From Rubripirellula sp. (GTDB lineage: Bacteria; Planctomycetota; Planctomycetia; Pirellulales; Pirellulaceae): a DNA stretch of 33,730 bases. Location: NCBI GenBank assembly GCA_012270065.1, contig JAAXJB010000046.1:25826-59555 (forward strand), written 5' to 3'. Below the pieces are notes generated by a model. It had not been told where the DNA came from. It searched no databases and saw only the letters and a program-made list of their open reading frames with translations. Position numbers and translations under genes: made by a program. Below, piece by piece: positions 17,312 through 26,117 of this stretch (its first letter is position 1; each line of letters starts with the position of its first letter).

Positions 17312-19880
17312 AACAGGCAAGCGTCCCTGACCATCCAACCGACAGAAGTGCCAGCGTTACTGTTAACCACCAGGGCCTGTAGTAGTACTCCAGGTACCAC
17401 TCGCCAGCAGGCAAAATGACGCCCTGTGTGATTGCATCAACACAATGAACATCTGTTGTCTGCCATGTCCGCCGATCAGATTGGGGTAACAAATCCACCG
17501 AATCGACTGATGCGAACCGTGCCTGCCAGTTCCCATCCTGAAGTGTTGGCCGGGTAATCAACGCTGAACGCCGGACCTGAATGCGATAGATCACCGACTC
17601 AGGTGTTCGCTGAATCTGTTTCGCTACCAGATCGACTTGCATTTCGTTCTCTGTCCCTGGATGTTCAACCTGATCACGCATCACAACCGGCTCGATAGCA
17701 GACTGGGATTGCACGAGTGGCATTTGCTTTTCTGGAGAAGCTTGTCCCTTTTCATTGACTAGAAATCCCCTCTGCTGCAAACGATCAATCAACCTCTCAG
17801 CCGTCAACAAATCCGAGCAGACTTGCCAGTTGGAATAACCACACAAATCGCTTTCGCGCGGGGAATAACTTGAGGTCAGATCGACCAGATCAAGTTTTCT
17901 TCCGTTCACAACAACCGTCTGAGTGCCGCTCGAGGCATGCACAACCCCATCAATCGCGAGCCATTCGCGAACCGAACTCCAGAAACGAACCTGATCATCG
18001 GCGGACAAAGTCGAGGCCACCTGGTTCATTGCCTGCCAACAGACAGCCGCATTCCCACTTCGAATGGAGATCATATTGTTGAGCACATGGACACGATCCA
18101 CGAGATGCCATCGGCCAAACGAGGCGGCGCGACTGCTGGATTCGACTTCGATGAGCCGGTCTGGGCTGCTGTCTTGACGCCACACGGAAGGCCAGCCTGC
18201 ACCGGAACGGGTCCGCATCCAGCGACTCTGTTCCGTCATGGCAGGTCGATCCAGTGCCAATCTGGATTCATCAACTTCCGCCCGGGACACCTGATGCAGC
18301 ATGCCATATCCACTGATCCCTAGATCCAGAGCAACGAGCAGCATCACAACGCCACTCCAACGGACACGGTGTTCGCCGTCCCGGACAAGTGTTCGCAGAG
18401 CAATCGCAACAGCGATCAGCATCAGAAACGTCTGACACAGCGACCAGGTCAACTGTTTCAATCCCGCGATCACGTTGAGTGGTCCCCACCAGAAGTCAGC
18501 TGGTGACTTGACCAGACTCAGCTGTTGCGTCCAGAGCCAGCGATAGAGCTGCACAACGACCAGCAAACCAAGCACCAAAACCGCAAACCTCAAAACCGAT
18601 TTGACCACCCGTGAGGCAAACATGGTCTGCCGTTGATCAACCAGTCGATCGCATGTCTGCGCAGTGACAACGGTCGCTGCCAGAGCGAAGAATGGCAGCC
18701 ACTTGGCCGGATAACGGAATGAGTCATATCCCGGCAGAAAGTGGTAAAGCACCCAGTAAGGCCCGCCAACGGCACTATCGCAGTTCTGCAACCAACCGGT
18801 TGCAGCCTGAACCAGCCAGGCCAGACCAAAATGCCCGAAACACAACAGCAGTGAAACAAGACAGAGTGTTAACCAGGGTCCAGTGAACCGTTGATGGCGG
18901 AACCGGAGCCTGATCCACAAACCCAGAAACGTAATCACACCCATGTAGATCGACGGCGTCCATACCCGCCCATCACCTGGCAGTAACCGGCTCAATCTTT
19001 GATTGACGGGCAAAAAGGATCCAAAGGCATTTGGAGTTGCGAGTTCAGCAACATGCCATGGTGGTAGAGAATACTGAAATGCCTGATACCGCTTTCCACC
19101 AACAACGGGTGGATCCGTCCATGAATCATCTCCCGAAGCATGAAGCCGTTCACTCTGCTGACTCCAGTTGATGGATGCAGCCAATTGTGGGGCTGACAGC
19201 ATGGCAGCGAGTAGCGGTGTTCCGAGCAAGACAACCCAGTCACCTCTTGATGACTTTTGTCTTGCGAACCTGATCAGTGCCACGATAGACACGACGATCA
19301 TGACGTGCAGTGCTGCCTGCGGATCTCCCCCCAGCATCATCATGGCCATCGCCATTCCCGCGACCGTGATTCGATATCGACGACTGCCGGACCCAGGAAT
19401 CAACATGGCCCCCAAAGTGATTGGAAGCCAGGAGGCACCAACCAGAAAAGGAGGATTGGTGTAAAGAAAAAGAACGGACCCCGAAAGTGGATAGAGTATC
19501 GAGGCAACCGTCATGCCAAACTTTTCACAAGCGGCCCACCGTGCCAATGATCTTGCGGCGAAGGATGCAATGATCAGATGCAACACGATGTACCACGCCA
19601 TCGCTGTCTCAGTTGACAGTGGCAGGTAAAAAACAAAGTACCGAAGGGGATAGAAAACCGCTGTGGTCGTTTCCCCAATCAGGGGTAACCCGGTTTGATC
19701 AAGCGGATTCCAGAGTGGTATCCACTGCTGATGGCATCGCTCCGCAACGTAGTCGTAGAGTGGGGTATAAAAATGCCCTACATCACGAAAAGCAAGGCAA
19801 TCCACACCCAACAAGGAAGGTGAAAAGAGAGCCAAAATCAAAACGGGCGCAAAAAAAACGCTCGTTTTTGAATACGACAT
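17238..19880 (-). CDS. Large membrane protein, YfhO-like
   Basis: An 880-residue integral membrane protein. Residues 1-560 hold about a dozen hydrophobic segments, starting with a loop (FRDVGHFYTPLYDYVAE) that matches the first external loop of YfhO-type glycosyltransferase-like proteins. A mostly soluble stretch (about 560-840) and one last membrane segment (about 840-862) follow. YfhO in Firmicutes is needed to decorate lipoteichoic acid, but planctomycetes lack it, so a role in transfer of a lipid-linked sugar is inference only. The ATG at 19880 lies 10 bases after the PEGA lipoprotein stop. The 3' end overlaps ogt on the other strand by 74 bases. Confidence 0.8.
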   Translation of the reverse strand: MSYSKTSVFFAPVLILALFSPSLLGVDCLAFRDVGHFYTPLYDYVAERCHQQWIPLWNPLDQTGLPLIGETTTAVFYPLRYFVFYLPLSTETAMAWYIVLHLIIASFAARSLARWAACEKFGMTVASILYPLSGSVLFLYTNPPFLVGASWLPITLGAMLIPGSGSRRYRITVAGMAMAMMMLGGDPQAALHVMIVVSIVALIRFARQKSSRGDWVVLLGTPLLAAMLSAPQLAASINWSQQSERLHASGDDSWTDPPVVGGKRYQAFQYSLPPWHVAELATPNAFGSFLPVNQRLSRLLPGDGRVWTPSIYMGVITFLGLWIRLRFRHQRFTGPWLTLCLVSLLLCFGHFGLAWLVQAATGWLQNCDSAVGGPYWVLYHFLPGYDSFRYPAKWLPFFALAATVVTAQTCDRLVDQRQTMFASRVVKSVLRFAVLVLGLLVVVQLYRWLWTQQLSLVKSPADFWWGPLNVIAGLKQLTWSLCQTFLMLIAVAIALRTLVRDGEHRVRWSGVVMLLVALDLGISGYGMLHQVSRAEVDESRLALDRPAMTEQSRWMRTRSGAGWPSVWRQDSSPDRLIEVESSSRAASFGRWHLVDRVHVLNNMISIRSGNAAVCWQAMNQVASTLSADDQVRFWSSVREWLAIDGVVHASSGTQTVVVNGRKLDLVDLTSSYSPRESDLCGYSNWQVCSDLLTAERLIDRLQQRGFLVNEKGQASPEKQMPLVQSQSAIEPVVMRDQVEHPGTENEMQVDLVAKQIQRTPESVIYRIQVRRSALITRPTLQDGNWQARFASVDSVDLLPQSDRRTWQTTDVHCVDAITQGVILPAGEWYLEYYYRPWWLTVTLALLSVGWSGTLACFIRWRTDPEASGPDVPVPATDASC

Positions 19881-19890
19881 GGTGAACAGA

Positions 19891-20346
19891 TCAGGGAGGT
19901 GCAGTGATGATGCCAGCTTGGGACTGATTGCGCAGTGTATCAGCGCGTTCCATCAGTTTATCCGCGGGCTCAATTTCTTTGGGGGCCAGTTGCACATCTA
20001 TGATACGCTCATCACGCAGTTCACCGGGCCATAATGTTTCCGAGAAAAAATCAATTCCCGGCCATTCATACCAGGGTGGTTTGATTTTGCGACGAATGAC
20101 CTCCGTTCGATACCCATCTTTTTCGATGCGAAATTCGCGGGTGCCATAATGTACAAAGCTGGTTGCGGCAGGACTGGTTCCGATCACCTGATTGTCAATT
20201 GAGACAGTTGCGCCTGGCGGACTCGTACGAACTGTCATGCGACGACGAACACACCCGGTGCATGCAACCACTGCGATACATGCGGCCAAAACCAGTGTTT
20301 TGGACGAACATTGACGGAAACGACAGGATACGGTTCGAGCGATCAC
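19891..20346 (-). CDS. PEGA-domain lipoprotein
   Basis: A 151-residue exported protein. A hydrophobic segment (18-28) ends in a lipobox-like VVAC with Cys29 as the likely lipidated residue; Cys32 is the alternative. A single PEGA domain (about 35-90: RTSPPGATVSIDNQVIG, then FRIEKDGY) is followed by a charged tail. PEGA domains are beta modules linked to the cell envelope, so an extracytoplasmic structural or binding role is likely. It is the first gene of a two-gene unit with the YfhO-like gene. Confidence 0.8.
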   Translation of the reverse strand: MIARTVSCRFRQCSSKTLVLAACIAVVACTGCVRRRMTVRTSPPGATVSIDNQVIGTSPAATSFVHYGTREFRIEKDGYRTEVIRRKIKPPWYEWPGIDFFSETLWPGELRDERIIDVQLAPKEIEPADKLMERADTLRNQSQAGIITAPP

Positions 20347-20464
20347 ACAGCTATCTCAACAGAAAAACGGATACCCGTCTGGTTCTTTAACACGGGGCCA
20401 AGGCTGATCGCTAGACCGTTTTATGGAGAACAACAATTTCCGGATCACTGACATGAACAGCAGC

Positions 20465-20492
20465 TGTTTCACGCCTGTTATCATGTGAAACA
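20465..20492. promoter_or_regulatory. Perfect inverted repeat upstream of the isochorismatase fusion
   Basis: TGTTTCAC (20465-20472) and GTGAAACA (20485-20492) are perfect 8-bp arms with a 12-base spacer, 20 bases centre to centre. They lie 58 bases before the ATG at 20550. Two arms two helical turns apart suit a dimeric regulator. As RNA it would be an A/U-rich hairpin with a large loop and no T-run, so an operator is the better guess. Confidence 0.45.
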
Positions 20493-20549
20493 TCACCCTG
20501 CCCTGCCGAGCCACCCCGATTCCCGCCAAGACAACCAGAAGAACGAACG

Positions 20550-22823
20550 ATGCTGAACCGGCCCATTACTGCCCGGCTTATCCTGCCAAAAAGACTTTTT
20601 GCCACCCTTGCCATGGTTCTGACCGTGCTACCAGCTCCCACAATCCTTGCGCAAGCCCCTCTGGAGGTTCAATTGAAACTCCAGCGACCTGAACCTGATG
20701 AGTCTGGCCAATTCAGCACGGTCAACCGCAACGAAAAATGGGTGGGCACACAGACAGCCGTCATCGTGTGTGACGTCTGGGACTATCATCACAGCCCAAA
20801 CGCAGTCGCGCGTCTTGAACAACTTTTGCCACGTCTGGACCAGGTTCTTGAATTTGCGCGGAATCAGGGTGCCATCATCATTCATGCGCCGAGTGACTGC
20901 ATGGTTGCCTACGAAGACCATCCTGCTCGACAACGCGCAACCGCAGCCCCACGAGCGAGCGACCAGCCACATGACATCGTTTCGTGGTGCTCCGCAATAC
21001 CTGCCGAAGAAAAAGCCGTTTATCCAATTGATCAGTCCGATGGCGGTGAAGACGATGATCGATCAGTGCATGCAGAATGGGCTGCGAAACTGACCGCAAT
21101 GGGGCGTAATCCCAACATGCCATGGCAAAGACAGAATGCTGCGATCACCATTGATTCAGAAAAAGACTACATCAGTGACCGAGGTGACGAAGTCTGGAAC
21201 ATTCTTACCCACCGGAAAATCAAAAACGTCGTGCTGACTGGCGTCCACACCAACATGTGCGTACTTGGCAGGCCGTTTGGTTTGCGGCAATTGGCAAGGA
21301 ATGGAAAACACGTTGTATTGATGCGGGACATGACCGACACCATGTACAACCCTCGCCGCTGGCCATATGTCAGCCATTTCGAAGGAACGCGACGTGTCAT
21401 TTCACACATTGAACGCTACGTCTGCCCGACGATCACAAGCGATCAATGGATTGGTGGCGTTCCGTTCCGGTTTGCAGGTGACCGCAAGGAATCAGAGAAC
21501 GGATCCAACCGCACAAACCACGAAACACCAGCGAACCACTGGCGTGCGGTCACGATCGACGCCACCATGGATCGCGCAAGGGAAGGTTCAAGACAGAAAG
21601 CGGCCCCTGAGCAGCCACATTCGCTCCGCTGCATCGTGCAATTTCCTGCACGATGGTTTGACGTCAGCCGGGAGAAACAGAATTCTGGCACGACAATCCA
21701 TTTACCCAACCAGACAGATGCACGACTCTGGATCAACGGTGTCGAGCAGGAAAGTCGCATGTCGAAGAATGGTCACCAGATTTTTCCAGTTCCACATAGC
21801 TCAGTGGCGGTTGATGATCTGAACCTGCTGGTTGTGCAAATTGATGGCAAACGCAAGTTTGTTGCTCCACAGATTCGAACTTCCGAAGAGCTTTACGTTC
21901 TTGCTGGGACCTGGCAAATGAAGGTCGGCCATGGCGAGGACAAAACGGACATGCCGTTGCCAGCCAAGTTCGGAGGTTCAAGCGACATCGTCTTCAACGC
22001 TCCCGACCCACTCTGGACACCACGTGCCTTGACCCGTGCTGGTGAATTCACCACTGGAATTGAGGGTCCCGCGTGCGACAAGAACGGGAATGTTTTTGTT
22101 GTCAACTTTGAAAAACAGGGAACGATCGGGAAAGTGACACCCGAGGGCATGGCAAGTCTGCACGTGGTTCTGCCAGAGGGCAGCATCGGAAACGGAATCC
22201 GTTTTACAGATGACGGCAGTTTCTTTGTCGCCGACTACACCCAACACAACATTCTGAAGGTTGATCCCGATAACAAAGCGATCTCCATTCATGCTCACCA
22301 CCCCGACATGAACCAGCCCAACGATCTTGCCCTGAGCCCGGATGGAAAAACGCTCTACGCAAGTGACCCCAACTGGAAGGATGGCAGCGGAAAGCTGTGG
22401 AGAATCGACAGTGACGGAACTGTCACACAGCTCGCCGCAGAGATGGGCACAACCAATGGAATTGAAGTGAGTCCGGACGGCAAAACGCTGTATGTCAATG
22501 AATCAAAACAACGCAATGTCTGGGCTTTTGATTTGACGAAGCAGGGATCGATCAGCAATAAACGCCTGATAAAACATTTTGATGACCATGGCTTCGATGG
22601 CATGCGATGTGATGTTGAAGGCAATCTTTACATCACACGACACGGAAAAGGAACGGTCATCAAGATGACGCCGGGCGGAGAAATTCTTCGAGAAATTCCG
22701 GTACTTGGTAAACGCCCGAGCAATCTGTGCTTTGGGGGTCCCGACCGCCGAACGGTTTATGTAACCGAAGTGGACTCACAACGTCTGGTACAGTTTCGCG
22801 TTGACCAGCCTGGTCGCGAGTGA
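20550..22823 (+). CDS. Secreted isochorismatase-like / sugar-binding-like / SMP-30 fusion protein
   Basis: A 757-residue exported protein with three parts. A signal peptide ends near Ala36 (ILAQA). Residues 65-300 form an isochorismatase-like cysteine hydrolase with Asp75 (VIVCDVWD) and the nucleophile Cys237 (GVHTNMCVLG). Residues 330-475 look like a beta-sandwich of glycoside-hydrolase sugar-binding type (LWINGVE, LNLLVVQIDG). Residues 495-750 form an SMP-30/gluconolactonase beta-propeller with likely metal ligands Glu505, Asn591, Asn636 and Asp683. The substrate is unknown; lactone opening followed by amide or ester hydrolysis is possible. It stands alone between divergent and convergent neighbours; an inverted repeat lies upstream. 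Confidence 0.85.
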   Translation: MLNRPITARLILPKRLFATLAMVLTVLPAPTILAQAPLEVQLKLQRPEPDESGQFSTVNRNEKWVGTQTAVIVCDVWDYHHSPNAVARLEQLLPRLDQVLEFARNQGAIIIHAPSDCMVAYEDHPARQRATAAPRASDQPHDIVSWCSAIPAEEKAVYPIDQSDGGEDDDRSVHAEWAAKLTAMGRNPNMPWQRQNAAITIDSEKDYISDRGDEVWNILTHRKIKNVVLTGVHTNMCVLGRPFGLRQLARNGKHVVLMRDMTDTMYNPRRWPYVSHFEGTRRVISHIERYVCPTITSDQWIGGVPFRFAGDRKESENGSNRTNHETPANHWRAVTIDATMDRAREGSRQKAAPEQPHSLRCIVQFPARWFDVSREKQNSGTTIHLPNQTDARLWINGVEQESRMSKNGHQIFPVPHSSVAVDDLNLLVVQIDGKRKFVAPQIRTSEELYVLAGTWQMKVGHGEDKTDMPLPAKFGGSSDIVFNAPDPLWTPRALTRAGEFTTGIEGPACDKNGNVFVVNFEKQGTIGKVTPEGMASLHVVLPEGSIGNGIRFTDDGSFFVADYTQHNILKVDPDNKAISIHAHHPDMNQPNDLALSPDGKTLYASDPNWKDGSGKLWRIDSDGTVTQLAAEMGTTNGIEVSPDGKTLYVNESKQRNVWAFDLTKQGSISNKRLIKHFDDHGFDGMRCDVEGNLYITRHGKGTVIKMTPGGEILREIPVLGKRPSNLCFGGPDRRTVYVTEVDSQRLVQFRVDQPGRE

Positions 22824-22838
22824 AAGTCCGGCGGTCCA

Positions 22839-23198
22839 TCAGCGAGGTTTGATGATTGACAGGATCCGGTCAACGGCGGTCCTCAATGATCGCGCCGCCA
22901 TGACAAAGTTGGTGTGGCCACTGACTTCCGGCTGGATCTCCTCATAGAGCTCCGTAGCGCGTCGAAGTTTTGATGCTTTTTTTCTTGCCATTTTGAGATA
23001 AACGGCAGCATCTTCCACTTCATCCAACGGCCCAACGGCAAGAATGAAATCATACAGATCCCGGACGATCGCGCGCAGATCTTCATCGTCCTCGGCTTCG
23101 TCTGCATGCTTCAGAAACGTTCGAATCATCCAGACGTGCGCAACTTCGGTATCAATCGCTTGAACCAATTCCATTGGATCTGTGATTTCGGCATCCAT
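22839..23198 (-). CDS. Small helical protein of unknown function
   Basis: A 119-residue acidic N-terminal, basic C-terminal, almost entirely helical protein. I do not recognise a family. Charged heptad-like stretches (DEAEDDEDLRAIVRDLYD, KMARKKASKLRRATELYEE) suggest a helical bundle that binds a partner. Its ATG at 23198 overlaps the TAA of the upstream membrane protein gene by one base (TAATG), so translation is probably coupled. I rejected the upstream in-frame start at 23372, which would add 58 residues read from inside that gene. It converges on the isochorismatase fusion with a 15-base gap. Confidence 0.7.
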   Translation of the reverse strand: MDAEITDPMELVQAIDTEVAHVWMIRTFLKHADEAEDDEDLRAIVRDLYDFILAVGPLDEVEDAAVYLKMARKKASKLRRATELYEEIQPEVSGHTNFVMAARSLRTAVDRILSIIKPR

Positions 23199-23812
23199 TA
23201 TCCGACCGACTCTTCGTCTGAACCCGGATCCTTGCTTTCTGCTGTTTCCGTCGATGCCGCTGGGCTTGCCTCGACGGCAGCGTCCGGCTTCGGCTTGGCA
23301 GGCCCATGACCATGAGGTGTGTTCATGGCCACTGTCACGACACCGGCAACTGTGACGACCATTCCGATCCACAGGAGAGGACTCACGTTACTGAAATCAT
23401 GCAATCGAATCACCGAAACAATCGCTGTCACCGAAACAGCACCACCAAACACGATGGGCATGACCAACAATGCATTCCCGCGACTGGTCATCATGGCAGT
23501 GGTGAGACACAGCGCACCGGCGGCCCCCAGCGTACCTGCCAGAAATCCCCATTTCATGGTTGGAAAGTGAGCACCGGTAAAACTGAAACTGTCACCTTTG
23601 ACCTTCATCATCACCAAGCCTCCAACCACAGCGATGACAAGGTATGCAATTCCAATGAACACGTACGGTTTGAAAGGTGTCCAGCCGTCGGGCGGCAACA
23701 GAGGTCGGCCATCAACACGTGGTGTCTGCGCATTACCAATCGTGGGTCCGTAACAACCCCAGAACAACGCTGTGCCAATGGCAAATAGAATTGGGATCAA
23801 CATCTTGTTCAT
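23198..23812 (-). CDS. Small multi-span membrane protein, DMT/EamA-like
   Basis: A 204-residue protein with five hydrophobic segments: near 4-20 (ending FWGCYGP), 48-70, 83-106, 113-134 and 143-162, then an acidic, Pro/Ala/Glu-rich tail. The pattern of Gly-rich short helices resembles half of a drug/metabolite-transporter (EamA) protein, but no substrate motif is seen. I chose ATG 23812 because GAGG lies seven bases upstream; an alternative ATG at 23857 adds 15 residues. It sits between ychF and the coupled helical protein on the same strand. Confidence 0.65.
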   Translation of the reverse strand: MNKMLIPILFAIGTALFWGCYGPTIGNAQTPRVDGRPLLPPDGWTPFKPYVFIGIAYLVIAVVGGLVMMKVKGDSFSFTGAHFPTMKWGFLAGTLGAAGALCLTTAMMTSRGNALLVMPIVFGGAVSVTAIVSVIRLHDFSNVSPLLWIGMVVTVAGVVTVAMNTPHGHGPAKPKPDAAVEASPAASTETAESKDPGSDEESVG

Positions 23813-23888
23813 GAAAGCCTCAAAGGGGGGAATGGATGTTTGCTGCTCGGTTGACATCCGAGTTCAGCGGCCGGAAAAGCCGACCGTT

Positions 23889-24980
23889 TCAAACGTTGAA
23901 CAGGAAATGGCAAATATCGCCGTCCTGCATGATGTAGTTTTTGCCTTCTACCCGCAGTTTACCCGCTTGTCGAATTTCCTTCTCGCTCTGGTGTGTTTCC
24001 AGATCATCCAGAGTATAAACTTCTGCCCGGATGAATCCACGTTCGAAGTCGGTGTGGATGACACCGGCAGCCTGCGGAGCTGTCGCACCGACTTTCACAG
24101 TCCAGGCACGCACCTCTTTCTCACCGGCAGTGAAGTAGCTTTGCAAGCCGAGGGTGTAATAGGCTTCACGGGCGATTTGGCTGAGCGCAGGATATTCAAG
24201 TCCGGCCTCAGCCAGCATTTCCGCACGATCTTCTTCATCCAGCTCGGCAATCTCTGCCTCCAGTTTGGCACAAACACAAACCACCCTTGCCCCACTGGAC
24301 TTGGCATGTTCACGCACTCGATCAACCAACGGATCTTTTCCCTCAAGGTCCAATTCACCCACGTTCGCGACATAAAGCACAGGCTTGGCAGTCATCAGCC
24401 CATAACTGGATATGGCTGCAGACTCGGCTTCGGTCAATTGCAACGTCCGCAGCGGTGACTCCGTCTCAAGATGTTGGCTGCATTTCCCAATGACCTCCAC
24501 ACGGAGCTTCGCCTCTTTGTCGCCGCTGCGCGCCGTACGTTGAGCTTTGCTCAATGCATTTTCGAGCGTTTGCATGTCCGCGAGCATCAGTTCCGTTTCG
24601 ATGATCTCAATATCCGCCAGAGGATCCACTTCTCCCGAAACGTGAATCACATCCGGATCTTCAAAACAACGTACTACCTGTACGATGGCATCGACCTGCC
24701 GAATGTGGCTAAGGAACTTGTTTCCCAAACCCTCGCCGTCGCTGGCACCCTTCACAATTCCTGCGATATCAACCAGTTTCAAGGTTGCGGGAATGATCTT
24801 CTGAGGAACGATGAATTTTGTAATCCGCCCTAGACGCTCATCGGGAACATTGACAATTCCCTCGTTGGGTTCGATGGTGCAAAACGGATAATTTTCGCTT
24901 TGTGCCGCTTGCGAGCTGGTCAGAGCATTGAAAAGGGTGCTCTTGCCAACATTGGGCAAGCCAACAATTCCGGCTTCCAT
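23889..24980 (-). CDS. ychF: Redox/ribosome-associated ATPase YchF (OLA1 family)
   Basis: A cytoplasmic Obg-related P-loop ATPase that binds the ribosome. The 363-residue product begins [15 protein letters not shown] (G1, residues 7-15), has DIAGIVKGA (G3), and NVGE instead of NKxD at G4, the change that makes this family prefer ATP. It ends in a TGS domain (about 278-361) with SYFTAG and [12 protein letters not shown] chose the ATG at 24980 in place of one five codons upstream, because homologues start with M-x-A/L-GIVGLPN. It is the first gene of a probable unit with the two small genes that follow. Confidence 0.95.
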   Translation of the reverse strand: MEAGIVGLPNVGKSTLFNALTSSQAAQSENYPFCTIEPNEGIVNVPDERLGRITKFIVPQKIIPATLKLVDIAGIVKGASDGEGLGNKFLSHIRQVDAIVQVVRCFEDPDVIHVSGEVDPLADIEIIETELMLADMQTLENALSKAQRTARSGDKEAKLRVEVIGKCSQHLETESPLRTLQLTEAESAAISSYGLMTAKPVLYVANVGELDLEGKDPLVDRVREHAKSSGARVVCVCAKLEAEIAELDEEDRAEMLAEAGLEYPALSQIAREAYYTLGLQSYFTAGEKEVRAWTVKVGATAPQAAGVIHTDFERGFIRAEVYTLDDLETHQSEKEIRQAGKLRVEGKNYIMQDGDICHFLFNV

Positions 24981-25237
24981 GGCTGTCCATATCAAATCGA
25001 GTGAGGCAGTTCATTCAGAAGGCAATGTTATCAGTCGAAGCGTGAAGATCTAAGGTGTGACGGTTTCAAGATTTTTCAAGTCAAATTGGCCACAAGTTCC
25101 ACGAACCGAAAGAACCGCGGAATTACGGTGGTTTCAGTGAAAGGGAACTGCCGAAGCTGACAGGTGCACGAAGCATTTTGACATAGCATTCAAGGACGAA
25201 GCTGGTAGACGCGCCAAAACCCAGCTAATTCGGCCCG

Positions 25238-26116
25238 GTGGCGGCGATTTTCGCTCACTCCAGCTCCGGACCCCCTCCCTTGCGAACTCTCACTCTTGGC
25301 GTACTCATCGTCTCAGGCGGCACATTGGCGGCATTGCCGTTTCGCCGCTATCAAGCGATCCCCGACTCATCGGTTACCCCGGTGCAAGCAACCGGACCAA
25401 CTGTCTCGGATCTCAAAATGGGTTTGATCAACCCTGCTGTGGACACCAGCTTTGCACCGCCGCAGGTAGCTGATGCGACCATCCCAGGTTCGATCCTTGC
25501 CACCCACTCCCAGCAAGCAGATTCTGTTGAGTCTGCAGTGGAGCATTTGAATCAGATGACTCGCATGTCGGCTGCCAGAAACGTTGAACGGTCGCCTGAC
25601 ACCCCGTTGACCTACGAAGATCTGGTCTTGCCCATTGAGACACCTGACATCGTTCAGCAACGGTTCAATGCAACCGCAGCTGTCAAAAGCATTCAAACTG
25701 GCAGACATCGTCTTTCTGATAGCACTCCACCACGAATGGAACCGATGACCGCGGACTCCCTTGAGGGAATCAACTCATCGCACCTTGCTCTGCACGCCCG
25801 GAAGGACGAGCCAACGGAAAACCGATCTGTGCTGCACCGCGACGAAAGTCAGGATGAGCTGCTGCAATCCAACGAGACAACAACGTTTGACCAGAATCGA
25901 CGGGCAAAAGAATCTTCCGCGATGGCGGCAGCAGGTCCTGAATCGGAAGAGGGCGCTGCAGGATCGCTCGCCAGTGCGACAGCTGCGGTTGATGTTATCA
26001 TTCGCGAGAAGACACCGGAACGTCTTGGCCAACTGCCCGAAGCGGTGAAGAACAATCTACTGACCCCGGTCGGATCTCCCTCACGAACCCGTCACTGGAT
26101 TCGTCAACCGGATTGA
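25238..26116 (+). CDS. Hypothetical exported protein
   Basis: A 292-residue protein with no recognised family. Residues 15-35 (LRTLTLGVLIVSGGTLAALPF) are a single hydrophobic segment after a short N-terminus, so it is exported or membrane-anchored. The rest is rich in Ser, Thr, Pro, Ala, Glu and Gln, looks largely disordered, and ends in a short conserved-looking basic tail (SPSRTRHWIRQPD). The start is a GTG at 25238 and is uncertain; no ribosome binding site is evident. Its stop is one base from the stop of the convergent manC gene. Confidence 0.6.
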   Translation: MAAIFAHSSSGPPPLRTLTLGVLIVSGGTLAALPFRRYQAIPDSSVTPVQATGPTVSDLKMGLINPAVDTSFAPPQVADATIPGSILATHSQQADSVESAVEHLNQMTRMSAARNVERSPDTPLTYEDLVLPIETPDIVQQRFNATAAVKSIQTGRHRLSDSTPPRMEPMTADSLEGINSSHLALHARKDEPTENRSVLHRDESQDELLQSNETTTFDQNRRAKESSAMAAAGPESEEGAAGSLASATAAVDVIIREKTPERLGQLPEAVKNNLLTPVGSPSRTRHWIRQPD

Positions 26117-26117
26117 A

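Noticed and set aside
23199-23372. N-terminal extension of the helical protein to 23372
   Set aside because: It would lie wholly inside the membrane protein gene in another frame; the ATG at 23198 is coupled to the upstream stop.
25178-25206. TTGACA perfect -35 before the exported protein gene
   Set aside because: Seventeen to twenty bases downstream there is no acceptable -10 element.
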